Shown here piece after piece: positions 36,363 through 46,384 of a stretch of DNA of 64,000 nt. Location: the NCBI GenBank assembly GCA_029204225.1, contig CM055104.1:38680527-38744526 (forward strand). The letters are read 5' to 3'. How positions within the stretch are numbered: position 1 is the first letter of the stretch; each line of letters opens with the position of its first letter. A program made the position numbers and the translations under genes. The notes below the pieces were generated by a model, which was not told where the DNA came from, searched no databases, and worked only from the letters and a program-made list of their open reading frames with translations. The DNA is from Diphasiastrum complanatum (Eukaryota > Streptophyta > Lycopodiopsida > Lycopodiales > Lycopodiaceae).

Positions 36363-39190
36363 AGAAGAAGAAGAAGATTTCAGTAACGTCTTTTCCATGC
36401 CAAGAGGCATATAAGACAAAAGGAGTACATGTCAAATGAAATTCACCAGGACGTCATTTTAATACTAAAACTAAAACTACTAATTAAAAGCCTATGAGGA
36501 GATAAAATAGATCAGGAAAAATATGGTACTACGATCATTTTACAGATCAACTGAACCCTCCTCATTTCTCTAACTCTACTTCTACCTGTCTCCTCATCCT
36601 CTCACAAAATCTCTAAATCTGTGGAAGACCTAGGCCTCAATGTCGTGAAAAGAAAGAAGTGATGTATATCTGAATGTCTTTCTGAATCTGCTAAGCTGCC
36701 TCTAAGTCTCTCCAGAACCAAAAACATTTCTCTACAACAAGAATCCTTGTACGAGATCAATGACCAAAGTGTGGTCCAGGGATCACAAAAACAACAATGG
36801 TATGCCCCTCTGATCTGATAAGACACAGAGCATCAGAAAATGAAATGCTCCTCTCTCAACCTCCCCAAATGTGCATAAATGACAAATCCTGTCCTGGTGT
36901 GTTCCTGAAGGCATCCGGTCTCAACATATAACTGATGAGACAAGACCTTGAGTTTTTCCAAAGTGAATCTGAGGCTGTGAGATAAACCCAAGTTCAGGTA
37001 GCGGGCTAGTGTCACACCACCAAAATCGTCCATCTCAAGGGAATGAGTGCAGTAGAAGTCGAGCTTGACCCCCAGAGGCCATGTCGCACTCTGAATGTAT
37101 ACATGATAGATATATCTCCTGATATACTGACAGGACGCCATTGCAAGCTGAGCTACAGAGAATCCAAAGCTAGATAACAAACAGGCGGCCTGAGAGTACC
37201 ATGATGAGTGTTGGTCTTGGTGATACAACTGTTGGGAGGATGAAATTGCCAAAAATGGATAACTTGAGATCCTCTGAATGTATCTCATACTGAATAATGG
37301 TGCATAGAAATGGACCTCAAAGTGGGTACATGACAGCACTACTGGAAAGAACTAAGGTATCTCAACATGGTGAAAGTTGAAAGTATTTTTTTCTGTGTTG
37401 TTGGATGACTGCTGTGTTAGCATTCACTTATCAGAATAGGATGGAAACCCGTATGAAACCTGTAGAGATGGCCCCACAGGGACCTGTGAAAGTAAGTCCC
37501 TCCAAAGGTGATTTGCATGAAATACAAAGTGTCCTTTCAATTTTACACGATCAGATGAATTTAAGACCATGTTTCCTTAGTAGTCAGCGCAGGCCATAGT
37601 GGGTACTGGGTAGGGGGCAAGGTCAAGATGTTCAAGCAGACTCTTGTTGGAGACTCACCTTGTTCTGTAACAAGAGTATCCAGATTATGTTGTGGTGCAT
37701 TTCTCATGTTCCTTTTGTTTGAGATTATTTTTTTCACAGTAGCAGATCATTGATCTTCAGTGCTTGGCTCTTGATACAATCTTTGTCCAAGAGCAAATGG
37801 TCCACAGTAAGTTTATTATGTGGGTATGCATTTTGAAAGCTATTTTGACTTTCACAACGGCATCAAATCTGCAATGTTACTTACTCAACGATATTGTAGG
37901 GATTCTTGAGTGCTCTTGATCTTCTTTTGAGTCTTTTCTTGTCTGTCTCTTATGTCCTCATTGTGGCTGAGTAAGATTGATCTCCAAACCTTAAAAGGAG
38001 AGGAAAGGAGGCATTCACCAACACACCACTGGTTGGACCGTTTTATTTTTGCTGATTAAATGACATTATGCACGGTATGTTAGCATTGGAGTTTAATCAA
38101 TTCCAATAGATGTTCTCTTGGTTGTATATCTATTCTTCTCTTTGACTTGGCGCTGTAGAGGGGCACCTTTTTGTACAAATAATATATTATCGTTAGTTAA
38201 ACTTGATCTATCAAGCATTGAGATTTTGACCTGTAACTTTTACATGGAATATTGAGTGACATCAGTGTGCTACTTTTGCTCATATAATTCTCAAATCCAT
38301 CACATAGTTTCCTTCTTATGTTCCCAAAGGACAAAATGCAACACTTTCATAAAATGTTATCTTTGTATACCAAAATCGTTCTATACTGAAGGCCTTTATA
38401 CACCTTTATAAGAAGATGGGAAACTTTGCTTCTGTATGCAATAACTTCATCTTTGAGAGAGGTCAAATATGTCCTTGGACTATATATTATAAGGTATGTT
38501 CAATGCTTTTTTGACTAGCCTCACAAGTATTTGCAACCACTTCAACACGATCTTACCTTTTCAAGTTAAGTCCAAAAGCATGTTTTTGTGAGTTTGGGTG
38601 ACATTCATCAGCATAAAACTACCATATTCACCATGAGGCCTTATACCTCTTAGCAAGTTTCATACTTTTGTTAGGGAAAAGGAAGCTGAAAATGTCCTAA
38701 TTTGGCACGGCTCTGATGCCAATAGGTAGATATACTAGGCTTGGCATCGAAGTCTATGCTCAATTGGCTCATTCGTTTTAATGAACATGTTGGGGCTCAC
38801 CGCTCTATAAATATCTTTCCGGGATTGATGGTAACTATTGTTTGCTTAAAACACATGCATGGTTATTTCATATATTGTAGTTATCCAATAACTAGAAATT
38901 CCAATTTTAAAATTATCGCTGAAATTCAAAACTGTTGTATTTCCAGACTTTACTGATGTTTTTTGGAGGGATGATCAGCGCGAATACCTCTGCAAAATAG
39001 CTGATGGGTTTGTTTTTACCTTGCAGGACTCTTCTATGTTAATTTCTGTATTAAATTTCCCATCATATGCTTTGTACATCTTTCATATTATCCTTTTTGA
39101 TATTGGTTGCATAAGAAGCTGTACTTTTTTATATTCAGGGTTAACCCCACTACTGGCAATGCTACAAAGGACACACTTCTTTGTTCCTAA
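21481..39190 (+). CDS. Thylakoid lumenal pentapeptide-repeat protein (TL17 type), eight-part gene over 17.7 kb
   Basis: Exons: 21481-21726, 22857-22988, 23149-23244, 23510-23582, 28952-29185, 38947-39007 and 39139-39190. All phases match and all introns are GT-AG. Exon 1 encodes a Ser/Ala-rich chloroplast transit peptide. Exon 2 encodes a hydrophobic lumen signal ending ADPALA, an AxA-type cleavage site. The mature part opens GGGPYG and carries A(D/N)LxG pentapeptide repeats (KGAKLLGASFFDADL, GADLSDADLRGADLS, NANLEGA). It ends with REYLCKIADG and TTGNATKDTLLCS, whose Cys pair is typical of lumenal TL17 proteins. The model gives 297 residues, or 267 if a 90-nt segment (29014-29103) is removed. 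The exon 1/2 junction is the least certain; the acceptor at 22856 was chosen to keep phase. Introns of 5.4 and 9.8 kb are full of transposons. Confidence 0.85.
24793..24960 (-). mobile_element. Short 3' LINE fragment with GA/CT tail
   Basis: In intron 4, (GA)46 at 24793-24884 is followed by AGCTTTATTAATGT and the hairpin ATACCCTAAGGTAC (24906-24919). The same arrangement occurs at the 3' ends of the two LINE copies at 31.6 and 36.3 kb. In LINE orientation (minus) this is a heavily 5'-truncated copy of about 75 bp plus tail. Confidence 0.6.
25012..25071. repeat. (GA)30 microsatellite
   Basis: An uninterrupted GA run in intron 4. Unlike the one 130 bp upstream, it is not flanked by recognisable LINE 3' sequence. 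Confidence 0.97.
26038..26546. mobile_element. MITE-like element, family copy 2
   Basis: The right part (from about 26370) matches the element at 56089-56801: CCCGAAACATT, GATACCCATATTGCCCAC, GCGTTTCTAGAAACG, and the terminal GTGCAACTATG. The left end at 26038 (CCATAGTTCAAATCC) is a diverged partner. No coding capacity. It lies in intron 4 of the TL17 gene. Confidence 0.55.
26990..28230 (+). pseudogene. LINE reverse transcriptase fragment, plus strand, split by a solo LTR
   Basis: The first part (26990-27369) reads PDNSRIIMIKHVIAKVYGTI and continues, with stops, to a remnant of the FRKAFDSVP block. After an inserted LTR it resumes (27793-28230) with TILAVMAL, ISPTLF and a diverged catalytic region ending LRAFCTRWGIEVN. 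These blocks match, in order, the minus-strand LINE copies in the next large intron. Many stops and shifts are present. Confidence 0.65.
27370..27792. mobile_element. Solo LTR inside the LINE fragment
   Basis: This 423-bp segment begins TGTTAGAG and ends TCTAACA, complementary short ends, and it splits the LINE RT reading between two blocks that are adjacent in other copies. The flanks read GACCT (left) and GACAC (right), which fits a mutated 5-bp duplication. No internal genes. Orientation not determined. Confidence 0.6.
28335..28469. mobile_element. MITE-like element fragment, family copy 3 (right end)
   Basis: GATACCCATATTGTCCAC followed by AGAAACGTG and TTCTAGAAACGTGGCG repeats the right end of the elements at 26038-26546 and 56089-56801. 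The left part is missing. Confidence 0.5.
29014..29103 (+). other. Probable ancestral 90-nt intron with mutated donor, now readable as coding
   Basis: In the TL17 gene the segment between GCTAAG and the acceptor-like GGTGCAG interrupts the pentapeptide register. It is exactly 90 nt, has no in-frame stop, and begins GAAAATATT where GTAAATATT would be a good donor. Removing it joins LSLANAAK directly to ANFSNANLEG and restores the five-residue spacing. Either the intron is now retained as 30 extra residues, or this position is a sequence error. Confidence 0.55.
30110..31600 (-). mobile_element. LINE copy D, internally deleted, interrupted by a solo LTR
   Basis: Reading leftward from about 31600: an NYRIIMIRHII-like block, VGFRAHYFTT, CFVDFMKTFDS, and ALHERVLGC near 31110. 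The reading then jumps at about 31060 into the C-terminal zinc-knuckle region (NEHFLFRCLVYYKI) and continues to the 3' non-coding part near 30110. About 1 kb present in the neighbouring copy A, including the catalytic YADD region, is missing. The 5' end abuts the GA tail of copy A. Confidence 0.7.
30230..30646 (-). mobile_element. Solo LTR of the TGTCATGCCC family with GTAGC duplication
   Basis: On the minus strand this 417-bp segment starts TGTCATGCCC and ends CCTTATA. It matches the two LTRs at 32992 and 34595 through AGGTGTCCAGTGAGG, GTGCACTACTAGTGG and CGATCTAGGTTTGGT. It is flanked by GTAGC at 30225-30229 and 30647-30651, a clean 5-bp target-site duplication. The internal region was lost by LTR-LTR recombination. 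Confidence 0.85.
31593..31690. repeat. (CA)6(GA)30 plus AGAAGAAG tail of LINE copy A
   Basis: A short CA run, a GA run to 31666 and degenerate GAA units sit directly at the 3' end of LINE copy A. On the LINE strand they read as a (TTC)n(TC)n tail. Confidence 0.9.
31606..36318 (-). mobile_element. LINE copy A (largest copy), split by a 2.1-kb LTR element
   Basis: Minus-strand blocks in order from the 5' side: NYRTIMIGHIITKLFGTI (near 35840), QAGFRAHYYTTDHIFTLRA, CCFVDFRKAFDSVPR (35640-35590), IGMKQGCSLSPTLFGLYVDE, and LLYADDVVLLSS (the RT catalytic box, near 35330). A post-RT region is cut at 35088/32991 by the LTR element. After it come TALYAVEVWCTG and a C-terminal zinc knuckle, CQLCSLSMVESEEHFLFIC (32350-32300). 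The 3' non-coding part ends with a hairpin at 31704-31717 and a GAA/GA tail (31606-31690). No endonuclease domain is visible, so the 5' side is truncated where copy B's tail starts. Only scattered stops and shifts were seen. Confidence 0.8.
32992..35087 (+). mobile_element. Complete non-autonomous LTR retrotransposon nested in LINE A
   Basis: The 5' LTR is 32992-33486 and the 3' LTR is 34595-35087. Both start TGTCATGCCC and end TTTATA; I count roughly a dozen differences, about 97% identity. TTGGTATCAGAGCC (primer-binding site) follows the 5' LTR, and TAAGGGGGGAAGAA (polypurine tract, 34581-34594) precedes the 3' LTR. CTTCC flanks both sides (32987-32991 and 35088-35092). Removing the element together with one CTTCC restores the reading frame of the host LINE. 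The 1.1-kb internal region carries no gag or pol, so it depends on another element for movement. The tract and LTR start look gypsy-like. Confidence 0.9.
36320..37345 (-). mobile_element. LINE copy B, 3' portion with GA/GAA tail
   Basis: The minus strand carries the C-terminal region (MASCQYIRRY, LNLGLSHSLRFTLEKLKVLSHQL, REEHFIF near 36840, then SYQIRGAYHCC), the 3' non-coding part, the hairpin ATGCCAAGAGGCAT at 36397-36410, and a tail of (GAA)6(GA)20 at 36320-36377. RT is absent, a typical 5' truncation. It lies head-to-tail with copy A. Confidence 0.7.
37346..38940. other. Remainder of the last large TL17 intron
   Basis: No gene recognised. A GGCTCTGATGCCA motif at 38709 resembles the complement of a primer-binding site, but no LTR pair was found around it. 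Confidence 0.5.
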
Positions 39191-39918
39191 ATTTTAGCAA
39201 CGAGATCGGTGATGTGCTGTTTGACAAGGGACCTGATGAAAGTGCAAGTCTCAAATGAAGAGCCTTTGAGCTTGTTTCTCAATTTTGGCTTACGTCATAG
39301 CATCTGGAACATTCTAAAAAGAGTTTAGTCAGTGTACATAGTATTTAAAACTGTTCAAATTCTGGTCATAGAAGGTTCTTATAGAACTTATTACAATATC
39401 CTTAACTTACTTATGTTGAGGCCAAAAAGAATAAAATGCAAGGGTTTCGACTAGTAGCAGATTTGTTTTGAGAAGCTTATGAGCAAGGAAGTTGTGACCA
39501 GATTATCTGCAAATTTGTATAATATCTAGTACGTATGGCATAGTTGCAGCCTGTGATCTGGATCGAGCTTCGGACATTGGAGTTAGGGTTTTGCGGAACT
39601 GAAATTTTTTTTAAAGCTTTTCCTTCAATTTTTTTTGCATTTCCTTGAAATTTTTTTAGGTAGTATGCCACTTTATCAGCAATAGACTGTTGAACCATTC
39701 TGCACTAAGGGAAGCCCTTTTGGAATCATGAGCTATCGCAAGTAATTATCAGTCTTAATGCTAGTTGGGTCCCAAATCCATGGATGATGAGTGAGGATAA
39801 GGATGAACTTGTGAAAGACAACATAATGGCCTACGAATAAACTGTCAATAATCTAGAAATCATGACATGCATAAATGAGCTAATTCTTTTCTATGGAACT
39901 TGGATTTGACAGGCGGAT

Positions 39919-40026
39919 GAAATTCAGCCATACACAACCTCTAAACAACCCTTGACTGGAGCTCCCAAAACTGAAATTCAGCCATACACAACCTGCAAAC
40001 AACCCTTGACTGGAGCTCCCAAAACT
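39919..40026. repeat. 54-bp tandem duplication
   Basis: Two near-identical units start with GAAATTCAGCCATACACAAC at 39919 and 39973, differing at about two positions. It lies in otherwise featureless DNA (39191-40860) downstream of the TL17 gene. Confidence 0.9.
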
Positions 40027-40869
40027 AATTTATGAAGGCCTATAGACTCGTGCCATCAAGGACCAATTTACCATTGTAAATAAATCGCAAACATGGTTTA
40101 ATAGTAATCTATTAATAGGGAAACTCCAGTATTTAACTAGTTACGGAGACCAACTAGGCAAACTATCTATCTATAATAAAAGCTCCAGGCTACCTAAACT
40201 ATCAAAAAACATTCCAACCATTAGTCTCTTTTCCTAATTTTTTGTTTTTGACTGGTTGTCGAATGTAGATGATTTGGAATGTGTGTTTCAAATTGTTTTT
40301 GTAGGGGATCGTGCTACAACTGTGGTACATAGTAAATGACCGAAGCTAGAGTAGCCTTTATGAGCAAAACCTTTTTTGGGTCTATTACCATCATTATTGA
40401 CATCAAGTTTAATAAAAAGGTCTACTTATGTTATGTTCTTGCTTACATAGCAGTTTTGGAAGAAGTCTAATAGAGATGAGCTGTATAATAAGTTGTAGGC
40501 ATACTTTTCATGTCAGACTCATTGTTATTGCTAAACTTACAACACCATACCAAGAACTACATAGAATGGTCATGTTTAAGGGGCTTTGTTTAGGTCATAA
40601 AATTCAATGTACCCTTGATTTGGCCCCTATATGGCACACGACTAGTTCATATCATGGAATCCACTGAAGATTTAATATCCTCTTTTGAACTTTTGGCAAA
40701 ATCTTAAGTAGCTAGTTCATTCTTCTTTCATATGTGAGCATTTTCCCATTTTGAACTGGCAAAAAGTTGTGATATTCTTGATTGTGTATGTTTTTTTAGG
40801 CCTATAACCTGGCTAAGACAACTCGATGTGATGGGGAAATTGCTTGGTATGTCAAATTGCCCTCAACTT

Positions 40870-41638
40870 CTAACCTTTGTATGATTTTTCAATGGATGAG
40901 AGGCACGATGGACCACATCATGGTTGCTACTTTTTGGTCTTTTTGCACTTGTCATTAGAGGAGTTATGAATCCAAGTAGTAGGTTCACTTCTTGACTTGA
41001 TATTGGCAACCTTATCCTCTTCAGCCACCAATACCTCTTGCAATTCTTCAACAGATGGCAAAGTTTTTTCAATAGCAAAACTTTGAACAGATTAGCATAA
41101 CTCCTAAGCCATTTAGAAGCACTTGAACAATCTCAATGTTACCAATAGCATCACCAACACATGCTAAGTCACCATTAAGAGATTTAACCCTCATTATATA
41201 AGAGTTAGCACTTTCATCTTCCTTTTGATAGCTTTGAAGAATTTGCCTTCTTAGAGTGAGCAACCTAGATGTGGAATTTGACTCATATATCTTTTGAAGA
41301 GTCCTCCATGCCTCATAAGATGATGTACAAGCTCATACCTCCTGGAGAAGCTCATTTGAAACATTCATCTTGATGATGTGTAAAGACCTCTTGGCCTTCC
41401 TTCGATAAATGATTTGTTCTTGGATAATATCAGGCTCCTCTTTAATACCTAATACAATATCCATCAAATCATTCATAGTTAGCAAGGACTCCATCCTTAC
41501 CTTCCATATTGAGTAGTTGCTTGCATTCAACCTATCATTTCTTTCCAACAAGTACCCTCCTTGGTTTGCCATGTTGGAGAAGCTTGATCCTTGATATATA
41601 TATGAATGTGATTGTTTTTTGTGCACACCAGTACTCAC
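40870..41638 (-). pseudogene. Ty1/copia gag fragment
   Basis: Reading leftward from 41638: DRLNASNYSIWKVRMES, LMDIVLGIKEE, then TLQKIYESNSTSRLLTLRRQ and SYIMRVKSLNGDLA. This is the UBN2-type copia gag core, the same family as the plus-strand gag at 43912. Stops and a shift near 41330 and 41069 break it. No protease or pol follows before 40870, and no LTR was found beside it. Confidence 0.8.
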
Positions 41639-41975
41639 TTAAAATCATAGAAGTGGATCAAATAAATCTAGAACTTACTTTTGTTATTTGTGAATATGAT
41701 GGCATATTAATAGTCTGGCCACAAGCAACTTGCATGGGACATGTTTGTTATAAGATTGTCACTAGTTCAAGCAATATTTGGCTAAAATGTGATAGAAACT
41801 GTGAACAGTCCTCTAAAGATGTATTTATATTGATATAGTAGTGTGTGTGTGCGGTCTGACATGGTCTGAATGATATCTAAGCCTTTCTTTTCGTTTAGAT
41901 ATTGTCATGATCAACCTTGCCTCATTTCAGTCCCATATTGACACATTATAGCCCCATGGCTCTGGCAAGGCTCCT

Positions 41976-42182
41976 ATGACGTCTATTCTCGGGACACCGT
42001 CGTCATCTAGTTATCCTTGTGGCCATTTTGGTGGATCTCCCATTCCGGCTCCTCCACCTCCTGGATTTCACCCCTTTTCACGTACGACAAGTCCTGAGCC
42101 ACACTTTGCTCGTGATTTCCATGATCGGATACACCTTACTACCTATTTTGGTTCCTCTGATGGGAATCTTCTACCTAGTTGA
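41976..42182 (+). other. Short proline/serine-rich open stretch, unassigned
   Basis: 68 codons with PAPPPPGFHPF and a base composition richer in C than the flanks. It ends exactly where the next LTR candidate starts (42180), so it may be the cut end of an older coding fragment. The function is unknown. Confidence 0.3.
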
Positions 42183-43117
42183 CTAGCATGCTAGAAATGG
42201 GCAAATTTTGCTCTCAACGTAGAACAAAACTCAATGGGCAGAAATAGAATCCAACCAAGTGTTTTCTAGCACTCTTGAATTCATAAATAAAAAAGTAAAA
42301 TCATGAAACAAGAGATCTCATCAGATCTTGGAAGGAACTACTTCGATATTTTCTTGAATGCCAAAACTAGTTGCTAGAAATCTTGACAATGTCACACCAA
42401 ACTACAAAAGTTTGAAGAAATGATTTTCACAATTCTAGCTTGACCAATTTTGGTCACATGCATTGTAATTGGCAAGATGACGATGTAAATAGATGCCACA
42501 CGTGCCAAATAGCATAGGATGTTTTTCCAAGACTTCATTCCTCATATTACATTGTGATAGCATCTTTGAAATGAGGCCAAAGTGTGCTTAGATAAGCTAG
42601 AGAAATTTTAGGAGCTAAAAATAGCATGTTTTACATTGTTTTTGAATCTTGAGATCTTGACTCCATATTAGGGTGGATCCAATGACCTACTAGGTTAGAT
42701 GTTAGGGTTAGGTTATGATAAGTACAGAGATGCCCTAAGACGTTCAGATCCATGCTTGAAATGTATAAATGTATGATGGGATCTCCATCAAAATATCAAG
42801 AAAAATCGAGTTTTTTCACTTCTATCATCATTGTCTTTTGGTGGCAAGTTCTAGCTATTGGATGTGAGTGTTCTTATGCATTAATTGCTTGGTTTGGAAG
42901 GTAATGAACCTATTTACAGGTCTGAGAAGCTTGCTGTACTTTACTTTGGTTCATTTGATCAAATCTATGTGCCTAATGTGGAGTTAAATGCCAAATTTGC
43001 TAGTTTTGGTAACTAGTCTTGATTCTAGATCATAGTTTGGATCTAGATCTTTTATTTGTGCATCCTCCATCACTTTTAGAATTGATTGGGATTCATTTTG
43101 CTGTAAAATTTTGTCAT
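42180..43117 (+). mobile_element. Candidate 5' LTR of a copia element plus primer-binding site
   Basis: TGGTATCAGAGCC at 43118-43130 is a clear primer-binding site and is preceded by TTTTGTCA, an LTR end. A complementary TGAC start lies at 42180, and TATAAATG at about 42770 could be its promoter. The start is uncertain; TGTTAGGG near 42703 is an alternative. Confidence 0.45.
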
Positions 43118-43911
43118 GGTATCAGAGCCTAATCAAAAGTGAGCTTTAGATTTGATTTTCTCAAGCTTAGATCCTAGATTTGAGTAGTATTGGGTTTGCC
43201 CTTGCTACTAGTTGCTAATCTAGTGATTGTACCTTCAAATTTGGTTTCATTTGAGTAATAATAGATCAAAGGAAACTTGTTTTGCTGAGTTATAGCTGCA
43301 AGAACTGAGATTGACCCATTTCCATTCAACCAAACCAAATTAAAAAGTTTTTATGAGTTGAATCTTGTAGTACATGTCTCCTAGTAGAGACTTTCATAAG
43401 GATTTGAATGTCGCCACTCTTTAGAAGTTTGGATCAGTCATTTGAGAGCTTAATTGGGTCGTTCTTAGGCTTCTTAAGGTCCTAAAATACACCTTTTAGG
43501 TTCAGATCAAGTGTTTTGATGATTTTTTCATCCCCTAGTGAAAATTGTGTTTATATTCTACTCGGTTTTGGATAGGTTTGTGATTGAATATGTCAATGTG
43601 ATTCAACCTGAATTTAAGAGGCTTTATTTGTAAGACATTTGTGTGTTATAAAGTGCTTTTGGTTCAGTATAGGTGGATTCACCCTTCTTGTGAAGTCGAG
43701 ATCAAGGAGGAGACTAGTTTTGATCAAATCTATAGTAAATTTGGATCTAGTTTGGATCTAGAAGATAGATCAAGCTCAAGATCACCTTAGATCTTGTTGA
43801 GAAATCAGAGAGTGATTCATCTCAGGTCCCAAAAAGAGTGGGATAGCGAGTAGTGATCATATCTTGTACAATCTATCTTGTTTCTTTGAATCTATCTCCC
43901 TATCATTGAAG

Positions 43912-45475
43912 ATGGCATCCATAAGTGTCTATCTTTTGGATTCTAGTGATAGATTGAACTCTTCAAATTATTCAATTTGGAAGTTAAGAATGGAATCCAT
44001 CCTTATCATGCAAGATTTGATGGATATTGTGAATGGAGAGGAAGATGAGATTGCACTTCATTGTATTACGATGAATGTTGCAAATGATTTGCTCAAAGAA
44101 GTAGGAGCATGTACCTTAGCCCAATAGTCTTGGGAGACTCTTCAAATGATCTATGAGTCCAAGAATACCTCAAGGTTACTTTCCCTCAAGAACCAAGTTC
44201 TTCAATGCTTCTAAGAGAAGAGTGAGAGTGGACATCAATTTGTCTTGAGAGTGAAAGATTTGAACAAAGAGCTTGCTTATGTTGGTGAACCTATTAAAGA
44301 GAGTGAGCTTGCGCAAATAGTTTTGAATGGCTTATGTAGTGATTTTACTAACCTTGTCCAAAGATATGCCATCATGGAAAACTTGCCTACACTTGAAGAC
44401 CTTCAAAGTGTGTTGATGGCCGAGGAGAGTAGGAAGGCTCATATATGGAGAGGCTCTCCATCAATGATGATGATGACAAAGCCTTATTTTTCAAGAGCAA
44501 AGGCAAAGCAAGGAGCAAGGGAGGAGCATTCAAAAAGGAGCAAGCAAAGGATGGAGATTAAGGAGGATCTACATCATCATCATCACAAGTCAAGCCCAAG
44601 ATGGACAAATCAAAGATCAGGTGCTACTATTGTAGCAAGATGGGGCACTATGCCTCGGAATGCTTCAAGAGGAAGCAAGATCAAAGTCAAGCCAACATTG
44701 GACAAGAGGAGGAAGAGAGTTATCATGAGGACTCACTCATGATGTCAACTTTTTCATCATCAAATGTCAAAGGTGAAGATCCTTGGTGGATAGATAGTGG
44801 GGCTAGCTCCCACATGTCAGAAGGGAGTATTTTTCTCAACTCACACCTTATGTAGGACCTATAAAGTCCACTTTTATAGCAAATGATCATGAATGTAAAG
44901 TTGAAGGTGTGTGATCCATTCCCTTATGCTTAGGATCTTCCAAGAAGACTAAAATAGATGGTGTTCTCTGCATTCCTAGCATCACTAAGAATTTGCTTAG
45001 TGTTGGCCAACTTTTAGATCATGGTTTCATTGTGGAGTTGTCTACTAATATATGCAACATCAAGAAGAATGGGAAGATCATAGCAAGAGGAAGAGGTTTT
45101 GGGAGGTTTTTTAAGCTTGATGCTTTTGTAGATCCTAACCAATTTGTGATGGTAGCCAAGGAGGACAAATTGACCACAAATGATTTGTGGCACAAGAGGC
45201 TAGGTCACATCAACACCAAGTATATGGAAGCCACATGCAAGGAGGAGCTTGTTGTAGGCCTTCCAAGATCTATGGAAAAAGAGGAAAAGGTTTTTGAATC
45301 ATGTGCTTTGGCTAAAGCACATAGGTTGCCTTTCTCTAACACTATCACTAAGACTACTCACCCTCTTAAGTTGATTCATTTGGATGTACATTTTGCTAGC
45401 ACAAAGAGCAATGGTAGCGCCACAATGTTTGTAATCTTGAATGATGAATCCTCTAAGAATCACGCTACTCATTGA
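43912..45475 (+). pseudogene. Ty1/copia gag, zinc knuckle, protease and pre-integrase (truncated)
   Basis: Starts at ATG 43912. The gag core has DRLNSSNYSIWKLRMES and LRVKDLNKELAYVGEP. A CX2CX4HX4C zinc knuckle reads CYYCSKMGHYASEC (44620-44660), and the protease active site WWIDSGASSHMS (44788-44820) is intact. The pre-integrase block reads DLWHKRLGHINTKYM (45183-45227), followed by the first part of integrase (IHLDV) until the frame ends at 45475. Stops lie near 44128 and 44212 and a shift near 44855. Downstream of 45475 only scattered pol-like scraps remain. Confidence 0.85.
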
Positions 45476-46384
45476 TGGGCATACGAAGGCTTAACAGATT
45501 TTTATTTGCCTTTGTAACAATAGGACTTATATGGTTGAGATCAAGGAGGAGCTTGATCCAGAGGAGCAAAATCCGAGAGCTTCAACTATTCCAAGGAGAG
45601 GCACAAGAGCAAATACGGAGCTATCAATGCTCATTTTTGTGGACAAGGAAAGGCAAGTTGGAAAGGGAGGTACCATTTTGTACTTCATTTGTTGAGTTTT
45701 GTAATGAAGTCTCTTTGAATTCTAAAGTATGGAATAAAAGGTGTTTGTCATATCTGCTTACTCTTGAGTGTGCTAGAAGTAAGCATGACATTTTCATTCA
45801 TAAGTTGAAAGAATTTGACTTCATTTTCAAAGAGGCATATTGTGAACCTTGTATGAGAATAAGTGAATCATCCTTGAAGGACACTTATATCCATACAAGA
45901 GTATTTGGCCTCATTAGTTTCAAGTTCAACAAGTATGTAATGCAAAGATCATCTTGAGAAGGAGAACATTCAGGTTTGGAGACTAAAAAATAAGGTCCTT
46001 GAGAGTCTTGAAGAAGATCATGGTTTGGATGGCTGTTTTTGACGCTTGAGGAACTCACGATATCATACTGCTCTTCCATCTATTTTAGAACTAAACTTCA
46101 TATTGAATTTGATTTCCAGTAATACAACACACACAAACCATTTCTAATCTCTTTGGTGGATTGTACTCTCGTTTTTGTGAGTATGAAGTAATTTTTAAGA
46201 TCCTGTTGGGCAACTGGAACACTTAAAGTTGTGATTATACTTAGCATAAGCTTTCTATTAGACTGTTTTTGCATCTAGTAGCTGATTGTAATGGGAGAGT
46301 TGTTCCGCAATATTCCTGCTCTCTTCTCCGTTCGCGTTCTTCTATCTCCCTTGCCCCATCAGAAATCATACTTGGAGGCAAATC

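Noticed and set aside
38709-38722. Primer-binding-site-like GGCTCTGATGCCA as evidence for another LTR element
   Set aside because: No LTR pair, polypurine tract or gag/pol was found around it. The similar motifs near 17857, 19833 and 49369 were left out for the same reason.
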